Assembly (NCBI GenBank): GCA_927441705.1
Contig: CAKMKH010000043.1
Coordinates: 1-64,000, forward strand
Origin: an uncultured Acholeplasmataceae bacterium
Lineage (GTDB): Bacteria; Bacillota_I; Bacilli_A; Acholeplasmatales; Acholeplasmataceae
Reading direction: 5' to 3'
Length of the DNA: 64,000 bases
Both the position numbers and the translations under genes were made by a program. Positions 43,251 to 54,403 of this stretch are shown piece by piece. Under the pieces are notes generated by a model. The model searched no databases and was not told the origin of the DNA. It was given only the letters and a program-made list of their open reading frames with translations. Positions within the stretch are counted from its first letter, which is position 1, and every line of letters starts with the position of its first letter.

Positions 43251-43304
43251 AAAATAATAATACCCTATAGAAAGTCTCAAATATAGAGATTCTATAGGGT
43301 ATTT
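43251..43304. terminator. Bidirectional terminator
   Basis: AATACCCTATAGAA...TTCTATAGGGTATT between convergent genes. Confidence 0.85.
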
Positions 43305-43309
43305 TTTAA

Positions 43310-45190
43310 TTATTCGTATGATAATCCATATCCATATGGAAATAAAATTAGTGATTCATCATATGCTTCACGATAACTTTGAATTCCAACTTGCTCAATT
43401 GATTTTGGCCATGTATATGAAAGTCTACCTGTAAAATTATAATCCCCAAAAACAACATCAGCTATACCATTACCACCCTCACTACCTGGTAGCCAAGCAG
43501 CAATGAAGCTATCGAAATATTCTAAGTATCCTTCTAATAACAACGGTCTACCACTGATTAAAATACCAATGACATTCTTTCCTTCAGCTTGTGCTTGTTG
43601 TGCTACTTTGAGTGAGTCTAGATTCGTAGGACTTGCTGTATGTGAGTTTAAAGTCAATTGAAAATTATCTCCCATACCTTCCGAATATGGTTTTTCTGAT
43701 AAAACAACAATGACTGTTGATGCATCTTGAAAATTAGTTATACTTCCACCATTTAAAGTTGTCACTTTTTCAAAAGCATCTAAAATTGATGTTCCTACAC
43801 CAATATTAGAAGCGGTATTTCCTTGCCAATGAGTTGTCCATCCGCCTGACATAAGTCCAACACTATCACTTGCTTCACCTGTAAGATAGATTGTTTGATT
43901 TTTATCAAGTGGTAATACTTGATTTTCATTTTTTAATAAAACTAGACTCTTTCTTACTGCTTCTCTGGCTAATGCTTCATGTTCATCATTATACAAATAA
44001 GATGGATCTAATCTTTTGAAAGGTTCGTCAAATAATCCTCGTTCTATTTTTACTTTTAAAATTCTAGAAACTGCATCATCTACTCTTTCCATAGATATCA
44101 TATTCATGTTAACAGCTGCAACTATTGAATCTACTGCATCTTTCCATGAATATGGTTCCATGAGCATGTCAATACCTGCATTTATACTTTTAGTGACTTG
44201 ATCAAGATAACTACCCTCTAATTGATGAATCGCATTCCAGTCACTAACTACAAACCCTTCAAAATCTAATTCCTCTTTCAATACAGTTGTAATCCAATAT
44301 GTATTTTCATGCATTTTTTTACCTTGAATACTACTATATGAAATCATTACTGTATCAACACCAGCTTTTACAGCTTCTATATAAGGTGTAAGATGAATTT
44401 CTCTTAATTCTTGTTCGCTTAAATCTACATCACCTTGATCAACACCATTGGTTGTAGCTCCATCAGCGATATAATGTTTAGCAGTTGCACTCACACCATT
44501 TTCTTCAAACCCTTTAATCGCACTTTGAGTAAGTATTTCAAATATTTCAGGATGTTCACTATAGCCTTCATAAGTACGTCCCCAGCTAATATTTTGAACA
44601 ATGCTTAAAGCAGGAGCAAAATTCCAATATATACCTGTTGTTAACATTTCTTTTGCAGTAGCCTTCGAAATATTATACACAAGTTCTGGATCATTAGCTG
44701 CTCCTAAACCAATATTGTGTGGAAAGATAGTTGCTCCATAAAGGTTGTTATGTCCGTGAATAGCATCTACTCCATATAAAATAGGAATTGATGCTCCACT
44801 GTTTAAGGCCGCTTCTTGATAAGCATAGACCATTTCATACCAAATATCTGCGTTATCATCAAATTGATTTGGATGAGATCCTCCACCACTTAAAATTGAC
44901 CCTAATGGATAATTAGTTAGGTCTTCAGCTTTAATGCTTGAACGTTCAGCTTGAACCATTTGACTTGCTTTTTCGATTAATGACATGTTTTCTATGATCT
45001 CATTGATTCTTGTTTCTACATCTTCTTTTTCATCAATGACACATGAATCTTCCAAATTTTCATCATCACAATCGTTATCAATAGGTGGTTCTATTTGCGC
45101 TTTGCACCCTACTAAAGAGAGCACTAACAATAATATCAGTATTTTTTTCACTATCTCACGTACTTTCGTATTTTTTTTATAGTATAGCAT
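43310..45190 (-). CDS. Glycoside hydrolase family 3 lipoprotein (beta-glucosidase-like)
   Basis: Lipobox LVLSLVGC; KHYIADGAT, VVSDWNAIHQ catalytic region. Confidence 0.93.
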   Translation of the reverse strand: MLYYKKNTKVREIVKKILILLLVLSLVGCKAQIEPPIDNDCDDENLEDSCVIDEKEDVETRINEIIENMSLIEKASQMVQAERSSIKAEDLTNYPLGSILSGGGSHPNQFDDNADIWYEMVYAYQEAALNSGASIPILYGVDAIHGHNNLYGATIFPHNIGLGAANDPELVYNISKATAKEMLTTGIYWNFAPALSIVQNISWGRTYEGYSEHPEIFEILTQSAIKGFEENGVSATAKHYIADGATTNGVDQGDVDLSEQELREIHLTPYIEAVKAGVDTVMISYSSIQGKKMHENTYWITTVLKEELDFEGFVVSDWNAIHQLEGSYLDQVTKSINAGIDMLMEPYSWKDAVDSIVAAVNMNMISMERVDDAVSRILKVKIERGLFDEPFKRLDPSYLYNDEHEALAREAVRKSLVLLKNENQVLPLDKNQTIYLTGEASDSVGLMSGGWTTHWQGNTASNIGVGTSILDAFEKVTTLNGGSITNFQDASTVIVVLSEKPYSEGMGDNFQLTLNSHTASPTNLDSLKVAQQAQAEGKNVIGILISGRPLLLEGYLEYFDSFIAAWLPGSEGGNGIADVVFGDYNFTGRLSYTWPKSIEQVGIQSYREAYDESLILFPYGYGLSYE

Positions 45191-45237
45191 TATAAAAGCT
45201 CAATTCCCATTGATAAGAATTGAGCATATCTATATTT

Positions 45238-46248
45238 TTATTCATTTTCCATCATATCAAATGGAATGGTTGATAATCCACTTAACAAGTAATTCGAATG
45301 AGCACCTTCTTTTTTGAACTGAAAATATGCTGCAACACCGATCATTGCTGCATTATCAGTACAATACTCCATCGAAGGTATTAATATCTCTTTATCTATT
45401 ATTTCCGATTTAATTCTAGCTCTTAATCCTCTATTCGCTGCAACACCACCAGCTAGAATGACTTGTTTCACATCAAAGATGCTTGCTGCATGTTTTGTTT
45501 TATGAACTAAAACATCTAATACGCTTTCTTGGAATGATTTACACATATCATTAACTCTAATTGTTTCACCTTTTTGATTGGCATTATGAACTAAATTAAT
45601 GACAGCACTTTTCAATCCTGAAAAACTAAAATTAAATGCTTCTTTATCTAAATAAGATCTTGGCAATGCATAGGTTTCACTTCCTTCAAGTGAAAGCTTA
45701 TCTATAATAGGCCCGCCAGGATATGAAAGCCCTAATGTTCTTGCTACCTTATCATAAGCTTCTCCAACTGCATCATCTAAAGTAGTGCCCAACATCTTGA
45801 TATCCATATGATCTTTAATATATAAAAGTTCAGTATGTCCACCACTTACTAAAAGCGCTAGTGCTGGAAACTTCATTTCATGTTCAATATTAGCTGCATA
45901 GATGTGACCTATTAAATGATTCACACCAATAATCTTTTTTTGATGTGCAAATGCAAATGCAGTTGCTGCATTAATGCCTACTAACAAGCTCCCAATTAAA
46001 CCTGGACCTTGTGTAACTGCAACTAAATCTATGTCATCAATACTTAAATTTGATTTTTTGATTGCTTCATCAAAAACTCTTGTCATGTGAACAACATGGT
46101 TTCGTGATGCTATTTCAGGAACAACTCCACCAAACACTTTATGAATATCTATTTGTGATAACACAACATGACTCAAAACTTCTTTGCCATCTTTTACGAT
46201 TGCCACACTTGTCTCATCACAACTGCTTTCTACTGCTAAAATGTTCAC
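45238..46248 (-). CDS. tsaD: tRNA t6A biosynthesis protein TsaD
   Basis: [26 protein letters not shown]. Confidence 0.98.
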   Translation of the reverse strand: MNILAVESSCDETSVAIVKDGKEVLSHVVLSQIDIHKVFGGVVPEIASRNHVVHMTRVFDEAIKKSNLSIDDIDLVAVTQGPGLIGSLLVGINAATAFAFAHQKKIIGVNHLIGHIYAANIEHEMKFPALALLVSGGHTELLYIKDHMDIKMLGTTLDDAVGEAYDKVARTLGLSYPGGPIIDKLSLEGSETYALPRSYLDKEAFNFSFSGLKSAVINLVHNANQKGETIRVNDMCKSFQESVLDVLVHKTKHAASIFDVKQVILAGGVAANRGLRARIKSEIIDKEILIPSMEYCTDNAAMIGVAAYFQFKKEGAHSNYLLSGLSTIPFDMMENE

Positions 46249-46679
46249 ACTTTCACCTCTTTCACTAAGACGTAACCGTCTTCATTTTCATAATATTTCT
46301 TTCTAACATGAGAAAGTTTAAACCCAAATTTCTCATATACATATTGTGCTTTTTTATTGCTTTTTCTTACTTCTAAAGTAATTAAGTTTACCTTTTTATT
46401 TTCAAGTTCAGCTAGACAAAATGTTAATAGTTTTGTTCCTAAACCTTCGTTTTGAAAATCTGGATCAATTAGAAAATTCATCATTTCAGCTTGTTCATCA
46501 TAAACTCTAAAACCAATATATCCAATAATGGATTTATTTTGTTCCAAAACAAAATAAAAACTATATGGATTATCAGTAAGTTCTTGGAGTAAAAATGATT
46601 CACCTAAAGAGTTTTTGAACACCTTTTTTTCTAACTTCGCGATATAAAAAATATCTTTAACTTCAGCTCTTCTGATCAT
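46245..46679 (-). CDS. rimI: Ribosomal-protein-alanine N-acetyltransferase-like GNAT
   Basis: GNAT fold motifs, between tsaB and tsaD. Confidence 0.9.
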   Translation of the reverse strand: MIRRAEVKDIFYIAKLEKKVFKNSLGESFLLQELTDNPYSFYFVLEQNKSIIGYIGFRVYDEQAEMMNFLIDPDFQNEGLGTKLLTFCLAELENKKVNLITLEVRKSNKKAQYVYEKFGFKLSHVRKKYYENEDGYVLVKEVKV

Positions 46680-47259
46680 GGTTTGTTTCTGCTTCAGTCC
46701 TTCTTAAATAATTTGGAACTAGATCATGGACATTTTCTACTAACACACTTTTTTCTATAATGTATTTAGGAGATACTAAAAAGCTTCGATCATCAATAAA
46801 AACCGTTGTCGCATTTTTATACACTTCTAATTGATATAAATCTTTTAAGTCTCTATATCCATCTTCTAAAATTACTTGATTTTGTTCATGAATTTCAGAA
46901 AAAACAAATCCTCTTCTCGCATCAATTAAAGCAGCAACTTTACCTTCATAACCGCTAGTCATGAAATATAAACTACTTATTGTTTTCAAAGGAATGTTTT
47001 TTGTATATGCTAACATCTTACCAACCATCACTGCAATTCTAAGCCCAGTATAGCTACCTGGTCCAATACCGATGATGATTTCGTCAATTTGATCAATGGT
47101 TAATCTATTTCTTGATAAAACTTGATCAATGCGATCTACTAGATATTTTGCATGATCTCTTTTAGCGATACGTATGCTAAAATCTGATAACATGTCATCT
47201 TTAGCAAATCCAACAAACATAACATTTGTTGATACATCAAATAATAATCGTCTTTTCAT
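46663..47259 (-). CDS. tsaB: tRNA t6A biosynthesis protein TsaB
   Basis: IIIGIGPGSYTGLRIAV. Confidence 0.95.
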   Translation of the reverse strand: MKRRLLFDVSTNVMFVGFAKDDMLSDFSIRIAKRDHAKYLVDRIDQVLSRNRLTIDQIDEIIIGIGPGSYTGLRIAVMVGKMLAYTKNIPLKTISSLYFMTSGYEGKVAALIDARRGFVFSEIHEQNQVILEDGYRDLKDLYQLEVYKNATTVFIDDRSFLVSPKYIIEKSVLVENVHDLVPNYLRRTEAETNHDQKS

Positions 47260-47714
47260 ATGTATTCCACCGCTCTTTTACATGGATATCCAACACAATC
47301 AAAAAGAAACTCTCTTTTAGAGTCTGTAATTTTTTTAATTTTAATGATCAAATAATCGTTAGGTAAAAACTCTTCGACTTTAAATGGCCACTCAACAACT
47401 ACAAGACCTTGACCGTCAATGTATTCTTCTAAATCAAAATCTGATCCTACTTCAGACAAACGATATAAGTCTAGATGATATAATGTTCTTCTTTTATCTT
47501 TACTATCATATTTTTTTAAAATAGTGTATGTTGGACTATTAACAATTTGCTCAATACCTAAGCCTCTGGCAATGCCTTGTGTTAAAGTTGTTTTTCCTGA
47601 TCCCATTTCTCCATCTAGTAAAATAACAACGTGATGTTCTTCTTTTAATAGTAAACCAATCTCATATCCTAAGTTTTTTGTTTCTTCTGCTGAGTTTGTA
47701 ATCTTTTTTTTCAT
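47256..47714 (-). CDS. tsaE: tRNA t6A biosynthesis ATPase TsaE
   Basis: LDGEMGSGKTTLTQGIARGLG, SPTYT. Confidence 0.95.
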   Translation of the reverse strand: MKKKITNSAEETKNLGYEIGLLLKEEHHVVILLDGEMGSGKTTLTQGIARGLGIEQIVNSPTYTILKKYDSKDKRRTLYHLDLYRLSEVGSDFDLEEYIDGQGLVVVEWPFKVEEFLPNDYLIIKIKKITDSKREFLFDCVGYPCKRAVEYI

Positions 47715-47721
47715 AATACTC

Positions 47722-49029
47722 CTACTTTAATATATCTTCGTATCCTTTTTTGCCAAGAAGTGCAAACATGTTTTTCTTGTACGCCTCAACACCTGGTTGA
47801 TTAAAAGGATTTACTTCAATCAAATATGCACTCATTGCACAAGCTTTTTCAAAGAAGTAAACCAAATATCCAAATGTATAACTATCAAATGATGGTATGT
47901 TTAATAACATATTTGGAACTAGTCCATCGTTATGTGCCATCATCGTACCCTTAAGTGCTTGTTTGTTTACATATGATAATGTTTTCCCAGCAAGATAGTT
48001 TAATTCGTCTAAATCATCCTTTGTTTCAGGAATAACTGTATCTACATCTATGTTTTCGACTTGAATTACTGTTTCAAATAAATGGCGTTCGCCTTCTTGA
48101 ATATATTGTCCTAATGAATGAAGATCAGTTGAAAAACCGGCACTTGCTACAAATAAGCCTTTATGATCTTTTCCTTCAGATTCACCGTAGAGTTGTTTCC
48201 ACCATTCATTTAAATATAATAAATTAGGTTCATACCCTACTAGCATTTCGATTTTATATCCTTGTTTATATAATAAATATCTAGTCGCTGCATATAAATA
48301 TGCTTCATTTTTTGATAAGTCTGGATTAGAAAATCTTATTTGTGCATCTTTAGCACCTTCTAGCATTTTCTTAACATCAAGTCCATCAGCTGCAAGTGGC
48401 AATAATCCCACTGGAGTTAATACACTAAATCTTCCACCGATATCATCAGGAATCACAAACATCTCATATCCGTTAGATTTACTTAATGAGTATAATGCTC
48501 CTTTTTGCTTATCAGTTGTTGCGTAAATTCTTGATTTTGCTTCTAAAACGCCAACTTGTTCTTCAAGTAAGCTTTTTAAAACTCTAAATGCAATTGCTGG
48601 TTCTGTTGTTGTACCTGATTTTGATATCACATTTATACTAAATCTTTTTTCTTTTAAATAAGTTACTAAATGGTTTAAATAGCTTCCTGACATTTGATGA
48701 CCGGCAAATACAATTTCTAATTGTTTATCTTTAAAAGGCACTTTTAAAAACTCGAGACCGGCTTTAGCTCCTAAATAAGAACCACCTATTCCAATAACAA
48801 CTAGTACATCACTGTCATTTTTAATTTTATCAGCTGATAACAATACTCTTTTAAATTCATCTTTGTCATAATTAGAAGGTAGGTCTAGCCACCCTAAAAA
48901 ATCATTGCCTAATCCAGTTTTATTATGGATCATCTCATGAATTTCATTAACTCTTTCTTGTAATTTTTCTGGTTGCTCGCTCAAAAATGAGCGTGCGTCA
49001 TTAAGCACTATATCTATATGTGCCATCAT
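47722..49029 (-). CDS. pgi: Glucose-6-phosphate isomerase
   Basis: [33 protein letters not shown]. Confidence 0.97.
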   Translation of the reverse strand: MMAHIDIVLNDARSFLSEQPEKLQERVNEIHEMIHNKTGLGNDFLGWLDLPSNYDKDEFKRVLLSADKIKNDSDVLVVIGIGGSYLGAKAGLEFLKVPFKDKQLEIVFAGHQMSGSYLNHLVTYLKEKRFSINVISKSGTTTEPAIAFRVLKSLLEEQVGVLEAKSRIYATTDKQKGALYSLSKSNGYEMFVIPDDIGGRFSVLTPVGLLPLAADGLDVKKMLEGAKDAQIRFSNPDLSKNEAYLYAATRYLLYKQGYKIEMLVGYEPNLLYLNEWWKQLYGESEGKDHKGLFVASAGFSTDLHSLGQYIQEGERHLFETVIQVENIDVDTVIPETKDDLDELNYLAGKTLSYVNKQALKGTMMAHNDGLVPNMLLNIPSFDSYTFGYLVYFFEKACAMSAYLIEVNPFNQPGVEAYKKNMFALLGKKGYEDILK

Positions 49030-49038
49030 AAAACACCT

Positions 49039-49362
49039 CTATTTCTTTGTTTTTTCTATCCAAAACGGTAACGCTTTGTAAAGTGATTGGAATCCAATTG
49101 TAATTTTTACCATCTTTTGTATTCTTGGATGGATGGGATTAGCCTGTTTATAACTTAGTTTTAAACGTTTTTGTTCATCATCGACTTCTAAAACTGTCGC
49201 TTCAATTTCATCTCCAACACACAAAATATCTTCTATAGAAGAGACATATTGATCAGATACTTCAGAGATATGAATTAAACCCACATAATCATCATATGAT
49301 ACAAAAACACCATAAGGCTGTATACCTGTAATCTTACATACGATATTATCATTAATTTTCAT
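49039..49362 (-). CDS. S1 RNA-binding domain protein
   Basis: S1 domain: CKITGIQPYGVFVSYDDYVGLIHISEVSD. Confidence 0.9.
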   Translation of the reverse strand: MKINDNIVCKITGIQPYGVFVSYDDYVGLIHISEVSDQYVSSIEDILCVGDEIEATVLEVDDEQKRLKLSYKQANPIHPRIQKMVKITIGFQSLYKALPFWIEKTKK

Positions 49363-49485
49363 ATCAAAAACCTCGTTGTTATTATATCATATTTAATAAA
49401 AACAATTGTATTTTAGCGATTTTGAAAATTGTGAAAATGTTTTTATTTATGAATATAAATGGTTTAAACGCGATTTTTACAAAAT

Positions 49486-49506
49486 AAAAGGCTCAAAGAG
49501 CCTTAA
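49486..49506 (-). terminator. Terminator after degV-family gene
   Basis: AAGGCTC-AAA-GAGCCTT. Confidence 0.7.
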
Positions 49507-49509
49507 ATA

Positions 49510-50379
49510 TTATTCGTATGCTAAATATATGCCTAGTCCACCTAATCCAACATGAGCGGATATAACTGGTGAGATAATACCAGTAATTTTTACATGAACT
49601 TTATCCCCCAATTGATAAATCTCATGTTCTAGTTGTTTTGCTTCAGTTGATCGATCAACATAAGCAATTCTAACCACAACGTCTTTGCCATATTCTAACA
49701 ATGATTCAACTTGTTTAATCAAATACAACATAACATTATTAAAATTTCTTGCTTTATGTTCGACGTCTAAGACGCCTCGTCTAAATCTTAATATAGGTTT
49801 AATCTTTAACATGTTGCCAATCATTGCAGACATTTTGCTTAATCTACCATTTAAATAAAGTGTTTGTAAGTTATCAACAGTAAACACTAGTGAGCCTTGA
49901 TCTTTGAGTTGATCTAAATAACTAACTGCTTCACTTGCGGTGTGTCCCTCATTTAAATACTCAAGAATCTTTTCAGCTAAATATCCAGAACCATTAATTG
50001 TCGATTCAGTATCAATTACAATAACTTTATCACTATCAAGTATAGTTTTTGCTAGTGTTGCACTATTAAGTGTCCCGCTTAAAGATTTCGATAATGTTAA
50101 GCAAAGTACTTCATCATAATTTTCTAATTGTTCTTCGAATGCTTTTTTAAAAGTATCTGGTGACGGTTGAGATGTTTTTACTTGTTTCTTGTCTTGTAAA
50201 GCTTTTACAACTAAGTTTGGATCAATTTTTCCATCTACATACTCCTCTGAACCAATGATCACTTTTAATGGCGCAACTGAAATATGTTCCGATTTAACCA
50301 ATTTTTCGTCTAGTCCGAATGTTGAATCAACCACTAAACCAACTTTTCTTGTCATATATATTCCTCCATTTTTTATCAA
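49510..50379 (-). CDS. DegV family fatty-acid-binding protein
   Basis: VVDSTFGL, KTSQPSPDTF, LSGTLNSA; true start probably MTRKVGLV. Confidence 0.93.
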   Translation of the reverse strand: MIKNGGIYMTRKVGLVVDSTFGLDEKLVKSEHISVAPLKVIIGSEEYVDGKIDPNLVVKALQDKKQVKTSQPSPDTFKKAFEEQLENYDEVLCLTLSKSLSGTLNSATLAKTILDSDKVIVIDTESTINGSGYLAEKILEYLNEGHTASEAVSYLDQLKDQGSLVFTVDNLQTLYLNGRLSKMSAMIGNMLKIKPILRFRRGVLDVEHKARNFNNVMLYLIKQVESLLEYGKDVVVRIAYVDRSTEAKQLEHEIYQLGDKVHVKITGIISPVISAHVGLGGLGIYLAYE

Positions 50380-50383
50380 AAAG

Positions 50384-50409
50384 ACGGTCTCAAAGACCGC
50401 CTGTTTTTT
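50384..50409 (-). terminator. Terminator between nfu and degV
   Basis: GACGGTCTC-AAA-GACCGCC hairpin. Confidence 0.6.
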
Positions 50410-50639
50410 TAATCAACTGTAACAACAGCAATAATGCCAGGCACGTTTTCTAATAACATGGTTTCGATACCTTGCTTTAATGTAACATCAAGTGCCACGC
50501 AACCATCGCATGCCCCCATCATTTTTACATAAACGATACCATCTTCAACATTAATGATTTCTATGTCTCCACCATCACGTTGCAAATACGGTCTTACTTT
50601 ATGAATTAAGTCATGAACTTGTTTTGTAGTTTCATCCAT
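50409..50639 (-). CDS. NifU C-terminal domain (Nfu-type) Fe-S protein
   Basis: RPYLQRDGGDIEII, MGACDGCVAL. Confidence 0.95.
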   Translation of the reverse strand: MDETTKQVHDLIHKVRPYLQRDGGDIEIINVEDGIVYVKMMGACDGCVALDVTLKQGIETMLLENVPGIIAVVTVD

Positions 50640-50698
50640 ATTTATTCACCTCTTTAACATATTAAGTATATAACAATATGCGAGAAGTTGCAATGAAT

Positions 50699-50974
50699 TT
50701 AATCATTATTTTTTATACGCTTTAAAATGTAATAGCCACAATTAAAATTACAAGACTCACTTAAGTAATCCGGTATTCTTTTATACCCGTTTGGACTTTT
50801 AGGATCTGAATTAAAACCTTTTAGTCTAAGCTTTTCTGAAGACATGTCTCCTACTAAATATGTATATCTGTCAAATGCGACATCAACATATCTTTCAATA
50901 AATAGTTGTAGGTCAAATGCTTCTTTATAATCTTTTATTAGTTCAAAATTTCCAATTTCTGTTTCTATCAACAT
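50699..50974 (-). CDS. YutD-like protein
   Basis: FDRYTYLVGDMSSEKLRLKGF. Confidence 0.75.
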   Translation of the reverse strand: MLIETEIGNFELIKDYKEAFDLQLFIERYVDVAFDRYTYLVGDMSSEKLRLKGFNSDPKSPNGYKRIPDYLSESCNFNCGYYILKRIKNND

Positions 50975-50976
50975 AA

Positions 50977-52098
50977 TTACTCCTTCTTTAATAAGACAAC
51001 TGCTTCAGCTGCCATTGCTTTTTCATTGCCTATAGCATCCATGTGCTCATAAGTTGTAGCTTTTATACTTAAATCTTCTAATTTAATAGATAGTTTAGAA
51101 GCTATATTTTCTCTCATTTTATTAATATATGAACTTAGTTTAGGCGTTTGTGCATAAATGGTTGCATCTATATTATTAATGATATATCCTGCATGCTTAA
51201 TCTTTTGATATACATTTTGTAATAAGATCATTGATGAAATATTCTTATATCTATCATCGGTATCTGGAAAATGTGTGCCTAAATCTCCTAGTGCTAATGC
51301 ACCTAGCATTGCCTCTGAAATTGCATGTAACAAAACATCTGCATCACTATGTCCAACTAGTCCTTTTTCATGTTCTATTTCAATGCCACCTAATATTAAT
51401 TTTCTATCTTCTTTTAATTGATGAAGATCAAAACTGTGACCAATACGCATACTTTTTACACCTTCTAATTGTGTTTTTAGATTAATGAAATCATTAAAAT
51501 ATGTCATTTTAGGATTAGGCTCTTCATTAATAATAACATGGATATGTTGTTCTGGATAAAATGACTGATATAAACTGATATCATCATCAAATGAAGCATT
51601 GTTTCTAATATAAGCATATCTTATCTTTTCAGTTAAAAAAGCTTGCGGTGTTTGTGCTAATATATGCTGATTGCGATCTAATGACTTTAATAGGTTTTTA
51701 TCATAATATTTTAAAGCAGAAACAACTGGTTCAGCTAATATTACCGCATCATGCATTTCTAATGCTTTTTCGATATTATTAATAGCTTTAACTGAGATAA
51801 GCGGTCTAGCTGCATCATGAATATATACATAAGGAGTAGTTACTTCTTTTAGTCCTTTTTGTACACTCTCACTTCTGGTTTTTCCACCAATAACTATTTT
51901 AACTCTATGATCCACATAATCCATGATTTCATTCATATCAGATTTAGATACAACTAAGCAAATATTAAATCCTGCTGCTTGAAATGCTTCAACACTATAC
52001 ATGAATAATGGTTTGTTATTAACTTTAAATAGCACTTTAGATTCCTTTAATTCTGATCTGCTTCCTGTGCCTGCAGCAACAATTAAAGCTGTGTTCAT
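50977..52098 (-). CDS. ispDF: Bifunctional IspD/IspF
   Basis: N-term IspD (AAGTGSR, HDAARPL) fused to IspF (RIGHSFDLHQL, HSDADVLLHAI). Confidence 0.95.
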   Translation of the reverse strand: MNTALIVAAGTGSRSELKESKVLFKVNNKPLFMYSVEAFQAAGFNICLVVSKSDMNEIMDYVDHRVKIVIGGKTRSESVQKGLKEVTTPYVYIHDAARPLISVKAINNIEKALEMHDAVILAEPVVSALKYYDKNLLKSLDRNQHILAQTPQAFLTEKIRYAYIRNNASFDDDISLYQSFYPEQHIHVIINEEPNPKMTYFNDFINLKTQLEGVKSMRIGHSFDLHQLKEDRKLILGGIEIEHEKGLVGHSDADVLLHAISEAMLGALALGDLGTHFPDTDDRYKNISSMILLQNVYQKIKHAGYIINNIDATIYAQTPKLSSYINKMRENIASKLSIKLEDLSIKATTYEHMDAIGNEKAMAAEAVVLLKKE

Positions 52099-52646
52099 AA
52101 TGACCCCTTTATGTATTCATCTAGTTTTTGGTCAAGAGGTGTTGTTTCTATTTCATCTACTTCTTGAAAATCATATATGACGCCTAGTTTGTATTTAATT
52201 TTATGGTCTTTGATATATCGATCATAATATCCTTTGCCATAACCAACTCTTGAGTTATTTTTTGATATAGCCAATGCTGGTACAATCATTAAGTCGATTG
52301 TATCTTGATACAATGTTTCTTCTGTAGATGGCTCTGATATACCAAAACTACTTTTTATCCATTTCATATTTTTATGATAAACATAAAATTCCATATTAGA
52401 TTGATGAACTCTAGGAAATAAAAATGTCTTATCTATCTCTAGAAGTTCAGTTAAGTCTATTTCGTCAGATATTGGATGAAAAATTGAAACAGTTTTTGCG
52501 TTTATAAAATGAGGGTGGTTTCTTATTTGAGTCAAAATTGATTGATCTCTATTTTGTTTTTCTACAAGGCTTTGATTTCTACGCATTAAAATCATCTTGT
52601 TTCTAATCTCTCTTTTTTTCATGAAACGATATCCTTGTAATAGCAT
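52095..52646 (-). CDS. 5-formyltetrahydrofolate cyclo-ligase family
   Basis: VPALAISKNNSRVGYGKGYYDRYI. Confidence 0.93.
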   Translation of the reverse strand: MLLQGYRFMKKREIRNKMILMRRNQSLVEKQNRDQSILTQIRNHPHFINAKTVSIFHPISDEIDLTELLEIDKTFLFPRVHQSNMEFYVYHKNMKWIKSSFGISEPSTEETLYQDTIDLMIVPALAISKNNSRVGYGKGYYDRYIKDHKIKYKLGVIYDFQEVDEIETTPLDQKLDEYIKGSL

Positions 52647-54223
52647 CCATGAGATGAAAATTGTGGGTTTAATGAAATTCTTAATGCTTGATATGCAGCT
52701 TGATATAACTGATGTTCATCATGTGCATCGCTTCCACCTATTGCAATGCCTGCAAAGACTTCTAGAGTTTCAGTAATAGAACCATATTGCATATTTAAGT
52801 TTAAGAAAGTTGGATTTGATTTTATCCCATTAGATAATATTTCCATTTTTCTTGGATCTGTAATTGTAATTGCGAATTCAATACCAGTAACCCTAAACAA
52901 ATCGCCAGATTCAGATACAAATGAAGACTTCATTTTTTTAATGTATTCTGCCATAAGCATATTACCTACTTCACGACCATGATCCTCATTAATTTTAGGT
53001 ATATTTTGAAGTCTAAAGACAACAAGCTGAAAATATCGGTTGTCATTGAATAACTTGTGCATGTGTGCAATAAATTCGTTTCTATCTTGTAATAAATCCA
53101 GAATGTCAATATGACTTGCTTGAAAATGCTTAGTTTGCATCGGATTAAGTGTTCCCATTATAATAGCGCTATGTGTATCTTCAAAAAGTCTTTTCCCTTT
53201 TTCTTTAAACCACACATATCTACCATTTACTTTTATTCTATACGACGTTTGGTATTGAGTTTTATTAATTGTTAAATCGCCCAATATAGCCAAATATTTC
53301 TTTAAATCTTCTGATTCTATGAGTCTTCTAAAATCGGTTAAATCTAATAAATTGCTAGGTAAATTTAGAGCAGATACTAAACTATCTGAAGCCCAAATTG
53401 TTCTTTCATCTAGGTCTATATAAAACAATCCTTCTTCACTTAATTCAAGAGTTGCAATAAATTTATGTCTTATGCTTTCTAGTTCTGTATTTCTTTCGTT
53501 TAATTCTTTTTCAACTGCTAGCAAGTCAAAGTCTGTTTTCTTTTCACCAACACAAATTCTTCCTTTATACTTTCCAAATGAGAATACTGGTTGCATAACT
53601 AAATGCAATAATATAGGGTTGCCGGATTCATTTAGAAACTGTAGCTCTTGTACTTCAGAATCGTTTGGTTTTGCATTTTCCCGATAATTCAAATATAAAT
53701 TTTCTAATTGTCTATTGTTTATGTCAACACCATTTAGTTTTGTAAATCTAATTGTCTTATTAAATATAGTAAATAGTTTCTTTCCAATTAAATCTTCTTT
53801 ATCCATACCAAGTTCTTGTAATAAACTTTGTGAAATATCTTTAATTTTTTCTTTTTTATCAACTACATAATATGCATTCCATCTACTGTTTTTTATAGAT
53901 TTCACAAATAGTTGATAGTGATTTGCTTTAAGTGCTGCTGTTTTAAATGCTTGATATAGAACAAGCAAGAATATTAAATAAACAAAGAAATTAAATCCGA
54001 TATATATAATTGTGTATAATTCATTTTGTAAGATGATGCTATGATACATAACAAAAACCATCACAGCGATGGCTATGTTTAAAAAAGATACAATTAATCT
54101 GTTTTTTAGTACTTTCTCACTTTGTATCGATTGCATAACAATAAGTACCAAAGTAAATATAGAAATAATCAGAGGGTAAATCGGGTGTTGCAAAAGATCT
54201 TGTAACATATGATTAATTACCAA
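52619..54223 (-). CDS. Multi-TM PAS protein with degenerate GGDEF domain
   Basis: About 4 TM, PAS-like repeats, GGDEF-like fold with FRVTGIEFAI in place of GG(D/E)EF. Confidence 0.75.
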   Translation of the reverse strand: MVINHMLQDLLQHPIYPLIISIFTLVLIVMQSIQSEKVLKNRLIVSFLNIAIAVMVFVMYHSIILQNELYTIIYIGFNFFVYLIFLLVLYQAFKTAALKANHYQLFVKSIKNSRWNAYYVVDKKEKIKDISQSLLQELGMDKEDLIGKKLFTIFNKTIRFTKLNGVDINNRQLENLYLNYRENAKPNDSEVQELQFLNESGNPILLHLVMQPVFSFGKYKGRICVGEKKTDFDLLAVEKELNERNTELESIRHKFIATLELSEEGLFYIDLDERTIWASDSLVSALNLPSNLLDLTDFRRLIESEDLKKYLAILGDLTINKTQYQTSYRIKVNGRYVWFKEKGKRLFEDTHSAIIMGTLNPMQTKHFQASHIDILDLLQDRNEFIAHMHKLFNDNRYFQLVVFRLQNIPKINEDHGREVGNMLMAEYIKKMKSSFVSESGDLFRVTGIEFAITITDPRKMEILSNGIKSNPTFLNLNMQYGSITETLEVFAGIAIGGSDAHDEHQLYQAAYQALRISLNPQFSSHGCYYKDIVS

Positions 54224-54393
54224 CCGTAGTATGGCTTAGCATACATAAAGAATACAATAATCAATGTGATAATGAATGTTACTAAAACGCACAAAAATGG
54301 ACGTTTGCTAAAAAAGTTTGTTATTTTCTCTGATACATTTCTATTCGATATAATTTTAAATGGTTCAATAAAAAACAATAAAAATTTCTTCAT
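54217..54393 (-). CDS. 58-aa single-TM protein, absent from ORF track
   Basis: MKKFLLFFIEPFKIISNRNVSEKITNFFSKRPFLCVLVTFIITLIIVFFMYAKPYYGW*; AAGGAGG ribosome-binding site. Confidence 0.75.
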   Translation of the reverse strand: MKKFLLFFIEPFKIISNRNVSEKITNFFSKRPFLCVLVTFIITLIIVFFMYAKPYYGW

Positions 54394-54403
54394 GTGAACC
54401 TCC

